From contig CM062213.1 of the NCBI GenBank assembly GCA_031216445.1, positions 7,036,501-7,100,500 on the forward strand: a DNA stretch of 64,000 bases. The letters are read 5' to 3'. Origin of the DNA: Lateolabrax maculatus (lineage: Eukaryota > Chordata > Actinopteri > Acropomatiformes > Lateolabracidae). The notes beneath the pieces were generated by a model. That model saw only the letters and a list, made by a program, of their open reading frames with translations, did not search any database and was not told the DNA's origin. This document shows, in pieces, positions 24,139 to 37,246 of this stretch (positions are counted from its first letter, which is position 1; every line of letters starts with the position of its first letter). The position numbers were made by a program, and so were the translations under genes.

Positions 24139-25701
24139 ATGGGGTGCATTCACAGCACGAGCCCTGGCAGGATGAAGAAACATGGACCGGGTACTGACAC
24201 GGGAGGAATCCCCATAAAGACGGACCCCGAGGTACATCCTGAGATCCTGCAACTTGCTGAGGTAAGTGAATAACTGCTCTTTAGGGAGCTGTAAACATTC
24301 TGGTCGTACACGGCACGAATGCCTCGCTTATGATCATGCTGAGTCCATTAGTAGCTAAAGAGCAAGAGATCCTGGATGTTTGGAGGTGCATGTTGTTGTT
24401 GCAGTTGTTTCAAATAGCCACACATACTGCTTAGTGTCTATCATCTGACTCGGGGAAAAGGAGCTGAACTCTGTTTAGTTGTTATACACTGTATTCATCA
24501 CACACTAGTCATGGACATCAACCAAAGGAATCCAAAGAATGTCACGACGTTTCCAAATTAGATGACTACAAAGCAGTCCTCGGTCTCTTACGAAATCTTC
24601 CTCTTCTGTATTTTGTCAGCGTTAAGCAGAACAGAAGCATCTCATGCCGCACATGCTTGCATGCCGAAGGATAAATGTGTTTTTCAGGTCCCATTTATAT
24701 CTGCATCAGAAGCATGAATTGCATGCACTAGTAATGTTTGTAGATTTGACCGACTGTCAAAAGTATTTGAATTTGATGGCCTTATAAATTTGCAATGAAG
24801 TGGCAATGAAGGAGGGGAAAAAAAGACACAGACAGCGGTGGACCATCCACTTGATCTCTGTTAATCATGTCCCTCGGGGGTCAAGGTTCAAGAGGAAGTG
24901 GTATAAGTTACTGTCCGGTTCCGAGTTGCCGTCTGCCTGTCTGCTGGCTCTATTTAGGAACATGTATGGATTTAGGAGCCATCCACACTGCTGCACATGT
25001 AAAGCCTCTGGAGGACTTTTATATAGAGACTAAAATAAAAAGTGTCTGTTGGTTTAGCACCAAGGCCACACACCAGAATGTGTGTGTTCTCACATGTCAG
25101 AGTAAATCACTCTCTGGCATGCTGTGTGTCAGAGTAATATGACAAACAGAAAGAAAATTCATTTCAAGTAATGTTACTTTATTTTGTCCAGTAATCAAAG
25201 CACTGTTCATTTGTACAAAACCTAGTGTTAGGTTACTTGTGTGACGTGTGTGTAGTTTCACACAGTGCTGCGAGGTGCTGCACAGTGAACTTCTGGATCT
25301 TGCTGGAACAAAAACATTACTCAGATCACATGTGGCTTCAAATCCCCTAAAGCCCTGATTGTGTGTGTCTGTCTGAATTTCTTTGTGTGTGTGTGTGTGT
25401 GCGTGTGTGTCTGACTGTGCCAAATTATGATACCATAGTCCCAACTGAATGGGTGGACTCTACAGTGGAAAGGAATGAAATGTGTCATACATGCAAACAG
25501 TCCAGGAGTTCTTTATGTTGTTTGTAGTGTCTGTTTTTTTTTTCTCTCTGTCTCTCTCTCACAAACACACACTCATTCCCGCACCTATTTTCAGCATTTT
25601 CATGGCTGTTTAGAGGTGACACCCCCTACTCATGCAGGTTATAAATAACCTGCCAAAACTAGACCATACCCCTGGCTCGCCACCTGCTCCCGTCCCTTCC
25701 T

Positions 25702-25741
<40 letters not shown>

Positions 25742-28700
25742 TTGTGGCTCCTGCTCTCCAGCATGTCATCACTAGTGAGGTGTCACTGAAAAAAACACTC
25801 ACACAGGCTTAGGCATTTAATGCCAAGGGGGTGTGTCACTGTGCACTGTATTCATTTACAGTGTGTGTGTGTTGCAACTGTATATCTTTACTATTTGAAT
25901 TTACCATTTGCAGTCAATCTAGATGAGTTGTTTTGGAATAACACCCTCAAAATGCTGCTGTCCTTACTGTAATAAAAAAGCTCATGCAGACGCAGTCATA
26001 AAGAAATCCATTATGCTTCTGTGGGTGCCTGACCCTCGCCTCATCTCCATGTTAGAAGTGGAAGTGCTTCGGGCTCTCTGCAGTGGTCAGAGATGCTTGT
26101 AGAATGACATAGAGTTTGGCTGCAAAAATCCAAATGGGGTGGGGTTCTTTAATGCTGCAGTGCAATACCGCAACACTGCCGATAGTCATTGGAGCCTCTG
26201 GAGACTGAATGTCCACTGAAACAAAGTTCCTTTTTACTTTTTACTGGTATGAAAAGGACATAAAGGTTGTGAACGCCTGTACCTGTACCTGTACTGCAGT
26301 CCAAGAAGTCAAGAAATCTACCTTTGGAGAGCTTAAATTGCTCAACATTATAGGACATTAAAGAAATGCCTTAATTCTAGGTCCACAATGAGAGTATTTC
26401 TTTTGTTACTATGTAACTGTATTGTATAAAGTGGCACGTGTTCTTACTGTTGCTTTCTTCTCCGCTCTTTGCTAATGTACTGATTGGGAGGAATGGAGAG
26501 AAAAGAGCAACAACCGGGAAAGGGCAGCACCATTATGTAAAAAGCCTTTGAGATTCATGAGTCATTTCATCTGTGTCTGTTTAAGAGTTAATGAGTGTCC
26601 TTTGATCCCATATGTCTTTATTTGACAGATGATTACCATAAAATTTGCTTCATCTTAAGTGCTAACTCACCAGCCTACTGCAAACAACAACTCTGGTAAC
26701 ATGCTGTGATACAGCTTAAGTTGTTTTGTTTAGTTTTGGTTATTTCTAGAACAGAAAAGGTTGGTCGCCAACCTTTCATCATGCTTGATGTTAGCACTAG
26801 GAAACAGAATCCCTTTTATGTACCTGGAAATATAAATAAATATATAAAAACATGATTTACGGTAAAATGAGCATAGAATCCATCCTGCAACACAGATAAT
26901 ACCACAAAGTCTGCATTCATTAGGTCATTAAAAAGAAAGTATAATGATGCTTGAAAAACACTTTCCTCTCCATATATTTCCAGGTTCTGGTCTGGAGTTT
27001 TATCATTCTGTCCTTTTGTTTTTAGGCTCAACTGCACTGCCGCTGTTTGTCCACCAGGCTGTGCTCTTGACTTGTCCTGTGTTTTTAGTTTGAACTTCAA
27101 GTTGAAACACTGACATCTAAAGATGAGTAACTGCTGTGAGGTTTTATCATGCAACTGATGAAATGGTCTTCATCCAAAATGAAATGTTAAAGTTGTTTGT
27201 CTCTTGAAAGAGATCACAGACACTATACTCCAAGTGATTAAACCTGGCCAGTATCGGCTTTGGCTCTGCAATACACCGATGCACTTATCTCAATCTACTA
27301 TTGTATTTTGGTGACATTTAAATATCAGAGTTATTTTGAAGTCATGTCTCTATAAAAGCCACATTTTTACTGATTTTTATGCAACTGTAAGACAACTTCA
27401 TTAAGATGTGCAGCCAAACCCAAATAAATGCATAAACATGGAGAAACATTTGTAATTTAGTTGACCCAAAACAAATGGCAAAGGAAAAATCAATTAAATG
27501 TCTATTAGTCACACGCCACTCTGTGACTTTATAGATCCTGTAATATCACCATGTTACTCATATAATACTTATCATTAAGAAATGTTTAATGTTGATATTT
27601 TATATCTTGATATTGAAGACTTATATATCGAAAAAAAAGTTTCCCTTGTGGCAGTGGATTCCATTTCTTGTGTATTGTGGAATTTTATACTGCTCAATTT
27701 TTTCTTCATGTGAAAAGAAAGTGAGCTTTCGTTTACTGGGATTTTGGTCCAGCTAACCTCAGTGCCATTGCCGAAAACGCTACTTTTTATCCTGCAGGTG
27801 ATCTCAGGTCAGGTTTGCAAAGGGACACGGTTACATGTACAGCAGAGTAACTCGGGTCATTACATAAGTCCAATTGATTCAAGCTACAAAATTCATGAGT
27901 TATGCAACACCAAATGTAAATGGCTGGAGGGGATGATGATCCTCCTCTTTCCTCAAATGCCCCCTTTTTGTCAGGTGCATGGGTCCATTGTATCTCTTCC
28001 TAAATCCCCCCATACACGCACACACACACACTCACACTAGTACACACACAGAGATCCAGGTACAACACATTAAGCGGATGCCACAGCTTGTAGCAGCTTC
28101 CATTCAGAACAGCAGAGGACATATGTCAATAGTCTAATGTTAGTCGCTGCTTTGATTATAAGATCAATATATACAGCATAATGGTAATGTGTCCCATGCA
28201 CGCAATGCCTGTGAGCGTCAGTCCGGGTCAGTGACCAAGATAAACACTGTTTTTAGAAAAAGCATTAATAGTTTTTAATAAAAAGCAATTCACAAATTCT
28301 GTGGATTTGTTTTGTTGAGGTTTGTGAAGTGTAGTCGGGGGAATCAGCTTAATTTATGTTCACATTATGTAACCACACAAAGCTCAAGGTAGGGCTACAA
28401 AAAACATAAATTATACATTTCTAGTCATAAAGGATTTAGACTGCGTACACTCCACTTCTGAGAGATGGCTGTTTTATAATACATTGCGGTTAATAGAATG
28501 AGTTGGCTTCCACTCTCAATTCAAGATGGTGGGAGAAGTGAGACTCTGGTGTCGGGGAATCAATAAATAAGTGTTTGTGAGAGTGTGAGTATATTCGGCG
28601 TGCATGCACCTAAATTCAATGCCCGTCCTGTTTGGAAAAGCTCGGGCATCGGAAAAAAGTCTAAAAATGCCAGAGTAATGTTTTTTTAAGACCGGAGAAA

Positions 28701-28779
28701 TGCATCGAGCCATTCAACAAGAAAACAAACGCCAGTGTGTGCAGGTACGCCTGTTTCAGGCCCTCCACCTCCCCCATTG

Positions 28780-28814
<35 letters not shown>

Positions 28815-31309
28815 GTACAAACACCATCTCCTTCCTGTTTCCAGGCCCGTCCTCCTTCTCTGCTCAAGGAAAGATTTAATGGTTTGATGTGCTTCACTTT
28901 CTGTCAGAAGTCATTGCTTTGGGAGGACATTACCACAACTTTGTATAAACATTGTCCTATTTCTTTTCACTGGGACAGTTGAGTATTGGTTTATAAAAAG
29001 AAAAATCCATGGATTATGACTCAGGGCACTGCATTTATTTTCCTTTAGGGCACATACCCTCACTGAGACGGTGTATGTGTGGGTGTATGGAAAAAGATGC
29101 ATGTTTTAGGGTTTTTCTCCAGGGTTAAAGCTTTATTTTCATATCTCCTCTATCATTTAAATGTATACTGTTATTGAGTATCATTCAGTTCATTTAGGGT
29201 ATTCTTAATATATTAAACTTTCAGCCAATAATTTACTATCAGTAGAGATTTGAGTTCAACATTTTGGGTAAGACAGCTAAGAGTTACAGATTTACTGTCG
29301 TCCCTTTCTTTGCTTTGCCCAGACGCTCATATCTTGTGTTCACATAGCAGCCATGATGGTCCAGTGTGGCACAAACCTGAACGAGACTCATAGTAACTTT
29401 GTCATTTAAGCGGAGAGATCCCGGCTACTTCAACCAGACTTAAAAACAGAGAAATGTTAAATATTAGACACAGTCACAGTATTTTCCGAATAGTTTTGTT
29501 TACAAACCTGGTTCAGGTTTGCTTGTATGTTCAGTTTCTCTTTATGTATTTTTCGCACATTTTTCTATATTTATTGTATTGGCATGAAGAGAGGCAAAAG
29601 GCCTTCCACAGGAAGGTGGATAAAAATAAAACCTGTCAACAGAAAGCAGAATTACTGTACTTACAGGCACAGTGTTGCTTTGAGTTGAATACCATCTCTA
29701 ACATGGCAACATGCTCACAATGACAATATTAACATGCTGATGTTTACCATCTTTGCTAACACAAAATACAGCTAAAGATAAAGATGTCACTCGTTTTGCA
29801 AGAATTTGGTTGTAAGTATTAGACAAATTGCAATTTATTTATTTATTATTTATTTATTACCATTCAATGCCGGGGGAACATGAATGTCTGTACCAAATTT
29901 CATGGTAAACCATCCAATAGTTTTTGAGATATTTCTGTCTTTAGGGATCTAAAGAAAACTAACACAAAGGACACCACTAAATCAACAAACACCAAGTCTA
30001 TCCATTCATTTACTTTTAGCTTACTGTGACCATGCAGCACATTAGAGGGAGCTGGCAGCACAGAAAGCTGCTTATGTTCATCATCTGAGCTGTCCCGAAG
30101 ACTGAGACAGAATTAGGACAAGTTAAAAGACGAGACAACAGGATGCCTTAAAACACAGCGTGATACGACAGGTATTTTTAGTGGAGGAAGCTGAATGTAC
30201 AGCAGGTAAGGCATCAGTGCTCCTGCTGGTGTGTCACAGAGCCAGCGCACATCTGTACTGACAGCAGCTAAATAGGAGACAGTGGCCGAGTGCTTCATAA
30301 GGAAAAAATGCTGACACAAAATGCCTTGAGGCACATGTGAAAACTGTCACATGTCACAACCACATACTCAGTGGCTATTATCACGAGGGCGTTCATATGG
30401 TGTCAGACTTTTCAAACGCACACAGTTGCTGCGTTTATTGTTTTCCCCTTTTGACCAATTTTATTAATGTATGTGTCTGCAGCTCGCCAAGGCAGGGAGC
30501 CACGCCTTCACAGAGAAGACCTTCAAGAGGAAACGAGTGTGCGATGTGTGCAAGCAGAACATCGACAACCCCGGGGCTTTCTGCAAAGGTGAGTCCACGT
30601 CTCAGTCGGGTCAGGTCAGGCAGCAGACCCAGAGACACAACTGACCAGCATGGACACACACCGAAACCTGACATAGATGCGCTCACCCCGACTGTCCTCT
30701 CTCTGTCTCTCTCCAAGCTCACTGTCAGAGTAAATCATGTCCCTTACCTCTGTTCTCTCCTTACTGTGTGCAGAGTGCAAGGTTGCAGTTCACAAGACAT
30801 GTGAAGCCAAGGTAAGCCCTACGTTTCCTCTCTAAACACATCACAGATCACACACTTTACCTTTCCTCCTGTCCTGAGGAAATTGTGCTCCTGAGTCAGA
30901 GGTTCTGATGTTAATATGAGGTGAGCCTTAAGTGGAGTAAGCCATGTGCACTGACCTAGATGTCTGGTTAAAGAAGACCTCCCCCCTGAACTGCACCCAG
31001 CCAGGTTGCTATGAGTAATTCAGTCATGTGGTAACGTGGCATAGCAGGAGCTCCTGAGAGCCCTCAAGCCACTGGGAAATCTCACTAGTAGTTCAAAGGG
31101 ACTCTATAATACAGCTTGATATGAAGCATTTGTGCTGATTAAAGAATAATATTTTACACAGTATTCTGATACTCATTAGCATTGTCTGTGAGAAGCGCCC
31201 TCAGGCTGATCAGAAGGGGGCAGCAGTGAGCTTTGAGCTGTCTCCTGGGGTTCAGAGGAGGATAAAGCAAAAGAAGCAGCACAGTTCAGAGAGAAACAGT
31301 CTGTCTGAA

Positions 31310-31340
<31 letters not shown>

Positions 31341-32179
31341 TGTATGTATGTATGTATGCTTTTGGTTCAATGCATTCAACTTGTGGAAATATTGATAGTT
31401 CAACTCCTTGAAACCAGCCAAATTGCATTGGACCGAGTGGAATTATATCAGTCCCTGAACAGATTATTTTCACCTGTTTTAAGATTTGTTACTCAAGGCA
31501 TCCCTTCTATTTCTCTACATAGCTCTTTCTTTTCATTTCACTTCTTTGTCAAATGATCGTTCTGTATTTACTGCAATATTGTCAGAGCAGTATGGCTTTC
31601 ACCTTTGACGCTCCATTCAATTCACATCTGATATATGAGGTCTGGGAAATAAATCCTATATTTTAATATTGCAGTCATTGTACAGCACTATGTATAATCA
31701 ACAATGTTAGCATTATCTTATTGCTTAAATAAGCTGCTACAATTGAGCTCAATTGCAGAACATTTCATGCACTGTATCAGTGGTAAATGTGAGGTGATGC
31801 TGACAGTCCCTCAGAATCAAAGAGAAGTAGCTTCTTGTCACCATTTTGCACTGCCATTAAACAATCATACACGCTCAAATTCATCACAGAGAAGAGAGAA
31901 GCACTCTCTCTCTCTCTCTGTCCACAGCTCTTGCCAAACCACTGGCCGTGGCCGCCGCCGCTCTCCTGTGACCCCGCTCACAGCAGCTCAGTATCACACC
32001 ACTGAGCGAGCTCGTGACCTTGCTGTAACTGTGCTGTCGAGCCTCACTGTCCAACAGCACAAACACACAGAAACCAACACACAGAGGGACCCATCGCCTT
32101 TATTTCTCAGCTCTTCAGGTCAGCTCAAATCCTGCGGGATAAGGGGTGGAGGTCCTTCCTGCCTCCTCCTCCTCCTCCT

Positions 32180-32215
<36 letters not shown>

Positions 32216-35200
32216 CGTAATGGTGTGCGACTGGGCACTACCAGCTGTTGTGCCTTAGCAGCATGTATTAAAAGAGGATTATTATTTTTGTCATACTCGT
32301 CCCCCTGGTCACCACGGCGATAGCCAAAAACAACTCTTGGTGGCTGCAGGAGAGGCAGGCGGCTTGGACGAGAGTGGCCATCGTCACACAGGACGATGAT
32401 CAATCTGGATAGGAGAAGTCTGAGCGGGTAAATATAGAAAATAACAAGAGTGCCGTAGATGCCTGCCAGTGAGTGATACAAATAAGTGAGAGGCAGCTGG
32501 GGAGGCAGACTGTGTGTGTGTGTATGTGTGTGTGTGTGTGTATAATCAGTCCCATTTGGGGGTATTCATAAATAAAGGGGAACGTTGGGTCATGGCTGCA
32601 AAGTGCTGTCTGCTTCGGGTCACGCTGGGATGTTACTGTACTGTATATTTCTTCTGTGAGTTTCTAGGTGCTCCTCATATGTCATCGTACCGCTCTCTTT
32701 AATTTTTTACTTCATTTCATCTCTTGCGTCTCACTGTCATCATCTTTCTTACCTTTAATCTCTCCTAGATTTCGCCTTTTCCTGATGTTTTATAGTCGCA
32801 GATAAAGCTTTGCTCACCTTCTCTGTGGCATTTTTTCTTCTTCTTTTCAAGTCATAAATGCTTTCATACGGGTGTTATGCCATCTTAGCACCATCTCTAC
32901 AACAACCACCACTAAAGTTTCAGTTTTTTCTTGCCTTCCTTTCTATTTGTCTGTCTCACCAACTGTATTTCCACTTTATTCTGCCTCCTGTCATCTCTCT
33001 CAGGCCTCAGGCCAGTGAGAGGTCATTGGACATCAGCACCCTGTGACCTGGCAGGGCTGCCCGGTGTCTGCATGTGGTGTATTGATGTGTGTGTGAGTGC
33101 ACGTGCAAAGGCAAAGCACTTGCACAGTTGACATGCTTTAGCGTCTCTGTGCGTATGGCTGACATAGGCAGAGCGAGAGGGAAAGGCTATGCTGCATGTG
33201 CTGCTGGCACAGAGGGAGTGTGTGTGTGTGTGTTATTGTGAGAGAGGGAGGGAGGTAAAGGGAGTTGGTGAGAGAGAGGGAGCAGGGAGCTTGTATGAGA
33301 GAGAGAGAGAGAGGGAGGTAGTGTATCCCACTCTACAGACAGGACTGCTCGGAGGCAGAGGGAAGACTGAAGCTGCTTGTTGAGAGGTAAAAACACGCGC
33401 TGCGCTGTATTTACTGAGTAAAGCTTTGGATTTAGTTTACTCATATATACTCAGCACTTCAGTTTTGACAGTACACATACTTATTTGTATTTCTCTTTTC
33501 TATTGAGTAGCAATCTAACAACCTTAAAGCCTCTTCACGGTGTTTGCTCTGATAATGCAGCATGTGATTGTGCATATTATTCCATTAAAGCTGTAGCCAG
33601 AGTGCTCTTGCTTTGCCCAGAAAGAGGATTTCATTTACTGTGATTAAGGCAAGTGCAGAAATTGAAGTGGAGACTCCTGCTGTGACCTACAAAAAATACA
33701 CAGATTTTAATTTTTAATACTAGAGAGTGAATTCATAACATTTACTTTTTCATGAGATAGTTGACACTATATCTGCAAGTTAGCAGATTATGGAAATTGT
33801 ACCTAAACCTTAATGTATACGCTACTATACTTGTAAATGTAAAATTTTGTAAAGCTGTGCCTGACTGTCTTTGGGATGGATTAGATGTGTACTATGTGGT
33901 TGTGTGTGGCAGCTTGTCTCTCTGTGTATGTGTCTGCATACCAAGCGTGCATGGATCTGTAAGGGCAACATTTATTTTGATTTTTATCAAGTTATACTCT
34001 AAACTACTCCATATAACTTGTGCATGCGATTGTAACAATGCCATTTCCCACAGTAGCTATCTACTGCATCTCTCTGTTTAAACACTGTGCATACATGTCT
34101 GTGATGTATATTGTGTATAGACAATCATCTATGACCAAAGGGCACTTGACAGAGACAAATGGCTGTATCCCAGGCCCAGTCAGCTGTCCTGACATCATCT
34201 GATGGATCCTAATGTTGCGTAGTGAAATACAGATGGTTACAGTGTCTGCTCATACTCACCAGCTGTTCTGCTAATGTTTCATGCTGATTTATGAATTGTT
34301 GCAGCAATTATGATGCTATATGGGCTATGTGCTTGTGGAATAAACAAGTGTTAAGCGTAATAGTATTGTCCATTAGTAGTAATTAGTGCCAGTGGAGCAG
34401 ATTAACAAAGTTGCCAGCAAAGTTGTAATTTTTTTTTCATAAACACATAACGTTAACAAACAGTCTTGATATAACTCCCAAATATCTAAAGGTAAAGGTT
34501 TCTAAAATACTTCATTAGCATTTCTGTGTGTGAATTTCTTGTTGCTTATAGGCCAATACCAATATATCTGCAATATGCTGATTTATCAGTCCCATCTAGT
34601 CAAGATGCTATGAGTTTCTGCAGCTTCTCTCCTATCAGTTGTCTTGAGGGAACGTTGCAAGAAGTGTCATGTTTTTTCAACCTTTCCTGTTGTTCGTGTC
34701 TCACGATGGGAGACCGGGGGGGACATGCTGTCCTGTGGTAGCTCTACGTGTCATTGTACATCAATGGGAAGGTAGAAACAAGTCAATAGAGGCAGAAAAC
34801 TCAGCAGGATGGTGGTTGAATAGGATGTTGTGGATAGAAACTCCTGGCTGATGAACATCTGCGTAACTTGATTAAGGTGGTGACTTATTGCTGTCATATT
34901 GATTGTGCTATTTATAACCATCGCCGGCACGATGCACTGTGTACAAATGATTATCATGGTTAATTTAATTTTACTGCTTTACTCGTCTTATCAATAATTA
35001 AGTGTTACATGGATGGTGCACACACACACGGATGCATGCACAGTGTTTATATTTACCCATTGCATTTCATTTCCTGAGAGCCGAAGCCAAGCAATTGATG
35101 CACAGCAAGCCTTGATTAATACTCCAGGAATTATACAGTTCCTATTTTTTGTCAGGATCCTAACAATGTCTTTAAAACAATTTGAGCTTAGAGGGGTTAT

Positions 35201-37208
35201 ATAGTCATGTGTTGGATTGACATCAACTGGTTGGTTCAATTATCGGCTGTTAAATGTTGTTAGGCAAAGCGTCAAGGACGAAATACAAATGTGTGTTGCC
35301 ATGATGCCGTCACATGAGACACAGAGTTGTAGTACAGATCCATTGCCAGATCTCCTGAAAAAGTCACTGCTGCTGCTGCCAGAAAGGCAATTGGCTTTGT
35401 GAGATGACTGATGAACAAATAGACAAAATGATCCTTAAAGTGTTCTGAGGGACGTATGATCTAAAATAAGGAGCTCTATCAAAATAGCTCTGTGAAATCT
35501 CTCTGCTCTGTGTCAGTGGTCAGCATGTTCAGCTGTTGACATCTCTCTCCCATCCAGTGCTCGCTCGCACTTACTGTCTGCGTTTGTTTGCCTCTTCTCT
35601 TTCCTCCTTCTCGTCTTCCTGATGCCTCTGTTCCTCCCCTAAGCTCTGTCTATATCTCCACTCCCTGTACAGTTCTGCTTTGAGCCCTCATTTGTGTTTC
35701 CTCCTGTTCCCTTCTTCTCCGGGCCAGTTATGCCGGCTGATGTTTATCGAGGTGTCCTTTGTCATCTGATGTTGTTTATTCAGTGGGAGCACATACTTGG
35801 ATCTCACGGCAGGGATGATTGTGGTCATCCTGTCCCCAGGCACTGAAGGTAGAGGGAGACAGAGTGTAGCAGTGGAGGGGAGTGGCAGACTGTAGGGGTT
35901 AGGAAACGGAGAAACGAGGGAACAAAGATGAGAAAAAATGGAAAAAAGAAAGGCAGAGGGATAATGAGAAGAGGAAGAGAGGGGATGCCATACTTTCATG
36001 TGAAGCGTCCTAAATCACAGCCATGTCTAAATTTGCCCTCTGGTTCCCTGGGTGAAACGTTAACAGTCTGCGCAAAAAATAAAAAGCCACAAGAGTTTTA
36101 TTTAGCTTTCAGTGGACTTTGGCCTTTACATGTCTTTTTGTGAGACTATGGAACTTGGAACAAGCCGCAGTTATTTTTGCTTTTCCAGTTTCAACAGGGA
36201 AAGCTTACTCACTTCTCCCTGTCCCGAGTGTGATGTCAGCTTCGAGTTGACTGTCAGAACGAAACTCGCTCCTCCTGGATGGCATATGACGCCTGTGTCT
36301 CAAACATTCAGATTTATCTCCCGCTTCCTCATAACTGACTCAGCTGCTCCGGCAGATCTCTGTGTTGGATTTCCTTTCTCTGGAACAGAAGTGATGATTC
36401 AAGATATGGCAGTGAGAACCTTTAAAGATTTGTGCCACAGTCACTCTGTTGTTGAGGGGATCAGCACCCAGGAAACTGTAAAGGAAGATCCACTGTTACA
36501 CTCTAAAGGATAAATGCAGATTAAAGTAGATTAATGTGTCAACAAAATTCTTAACAAAATAGTTAGACATTGTGGGAAATACATGTATTTGCTTTCGTGC
36601 CGAGAAAAAGCAAATACAGCAATAAGTAAGAAAATCAAGTTTTAAAGGTGCTGGAAGGAGGATTCTTTAAACTTAGAACAAAGTCAAGCTGGTTCAACGT
36701 TACGAGCGACCCCTTTCATTCGATGCATTGTTATTATTAACTATATTTAACATTAACATATTACAGCTGTTTTAAGGTGCTGGAAGGTAGATGAGAGTGG
36801 TATCTTCTCATCTAACTCTAGGCAACAAAAAAAAAAACAAATGATCATATTCCCCAAAATATTCCCCAAAAGCCAAAGTTAACAGAGAAAAACACATTCT
36901 CACATCTGAAAAGCTGAAACTAGGGAATATTTGCCACTTTTGCTTGATAAATCAATGAAAGGTGTTTACTTGATGAACAAGGCAAGCTGAACCATTAAAC
37001 AGACCAGGCATCCAGTCCACTAACAGTCAGCCAGTCAGTCCCTGAGGGCGGGGTCCAGTGCTGTCATTGGCACCTCAGTAAATGCTGGCTGATGAACAGG
37101 ACAAACTGAACCAGATGGCTCCGTTCCCAGTGGCTCCAGCGTACAGTCCACATGCATTAATGAAGACCCCGAGGCTGGCAGAGTTACCAAAGACACGTGT
37201 ATACACTC

Positions 37209-37246
<38 letters not shown>

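Larger units (their letters stand above)
24262..30482 (+). other. tns2 intron 1 (6.2 kb)
   Basis: No further conserved exon is seen. It holds GT microsatellites (25383-25411, 25704-25735), a CA run (28783-28810) and a family-A repeat copy (about 29690-29960). The donor GAG|gtaagt and acceptor gtctgcag are both strong. Confidence 0.7.

Noticed and set aside
23432..24252. Overlapping minus-strand open frames of 130-170 codons ahead of tns2
   Set aside because: They are the complement of a purine-rich tract and consist of Ser/Pro/Leu-rich low-complexity sequence. They have no domain and no splice or promoter context.
31176..31556. Open frames with YIHT or MYVC repeats
   Set aside because: They are translations of the (TATG)12 microsatellite and have no coding support.
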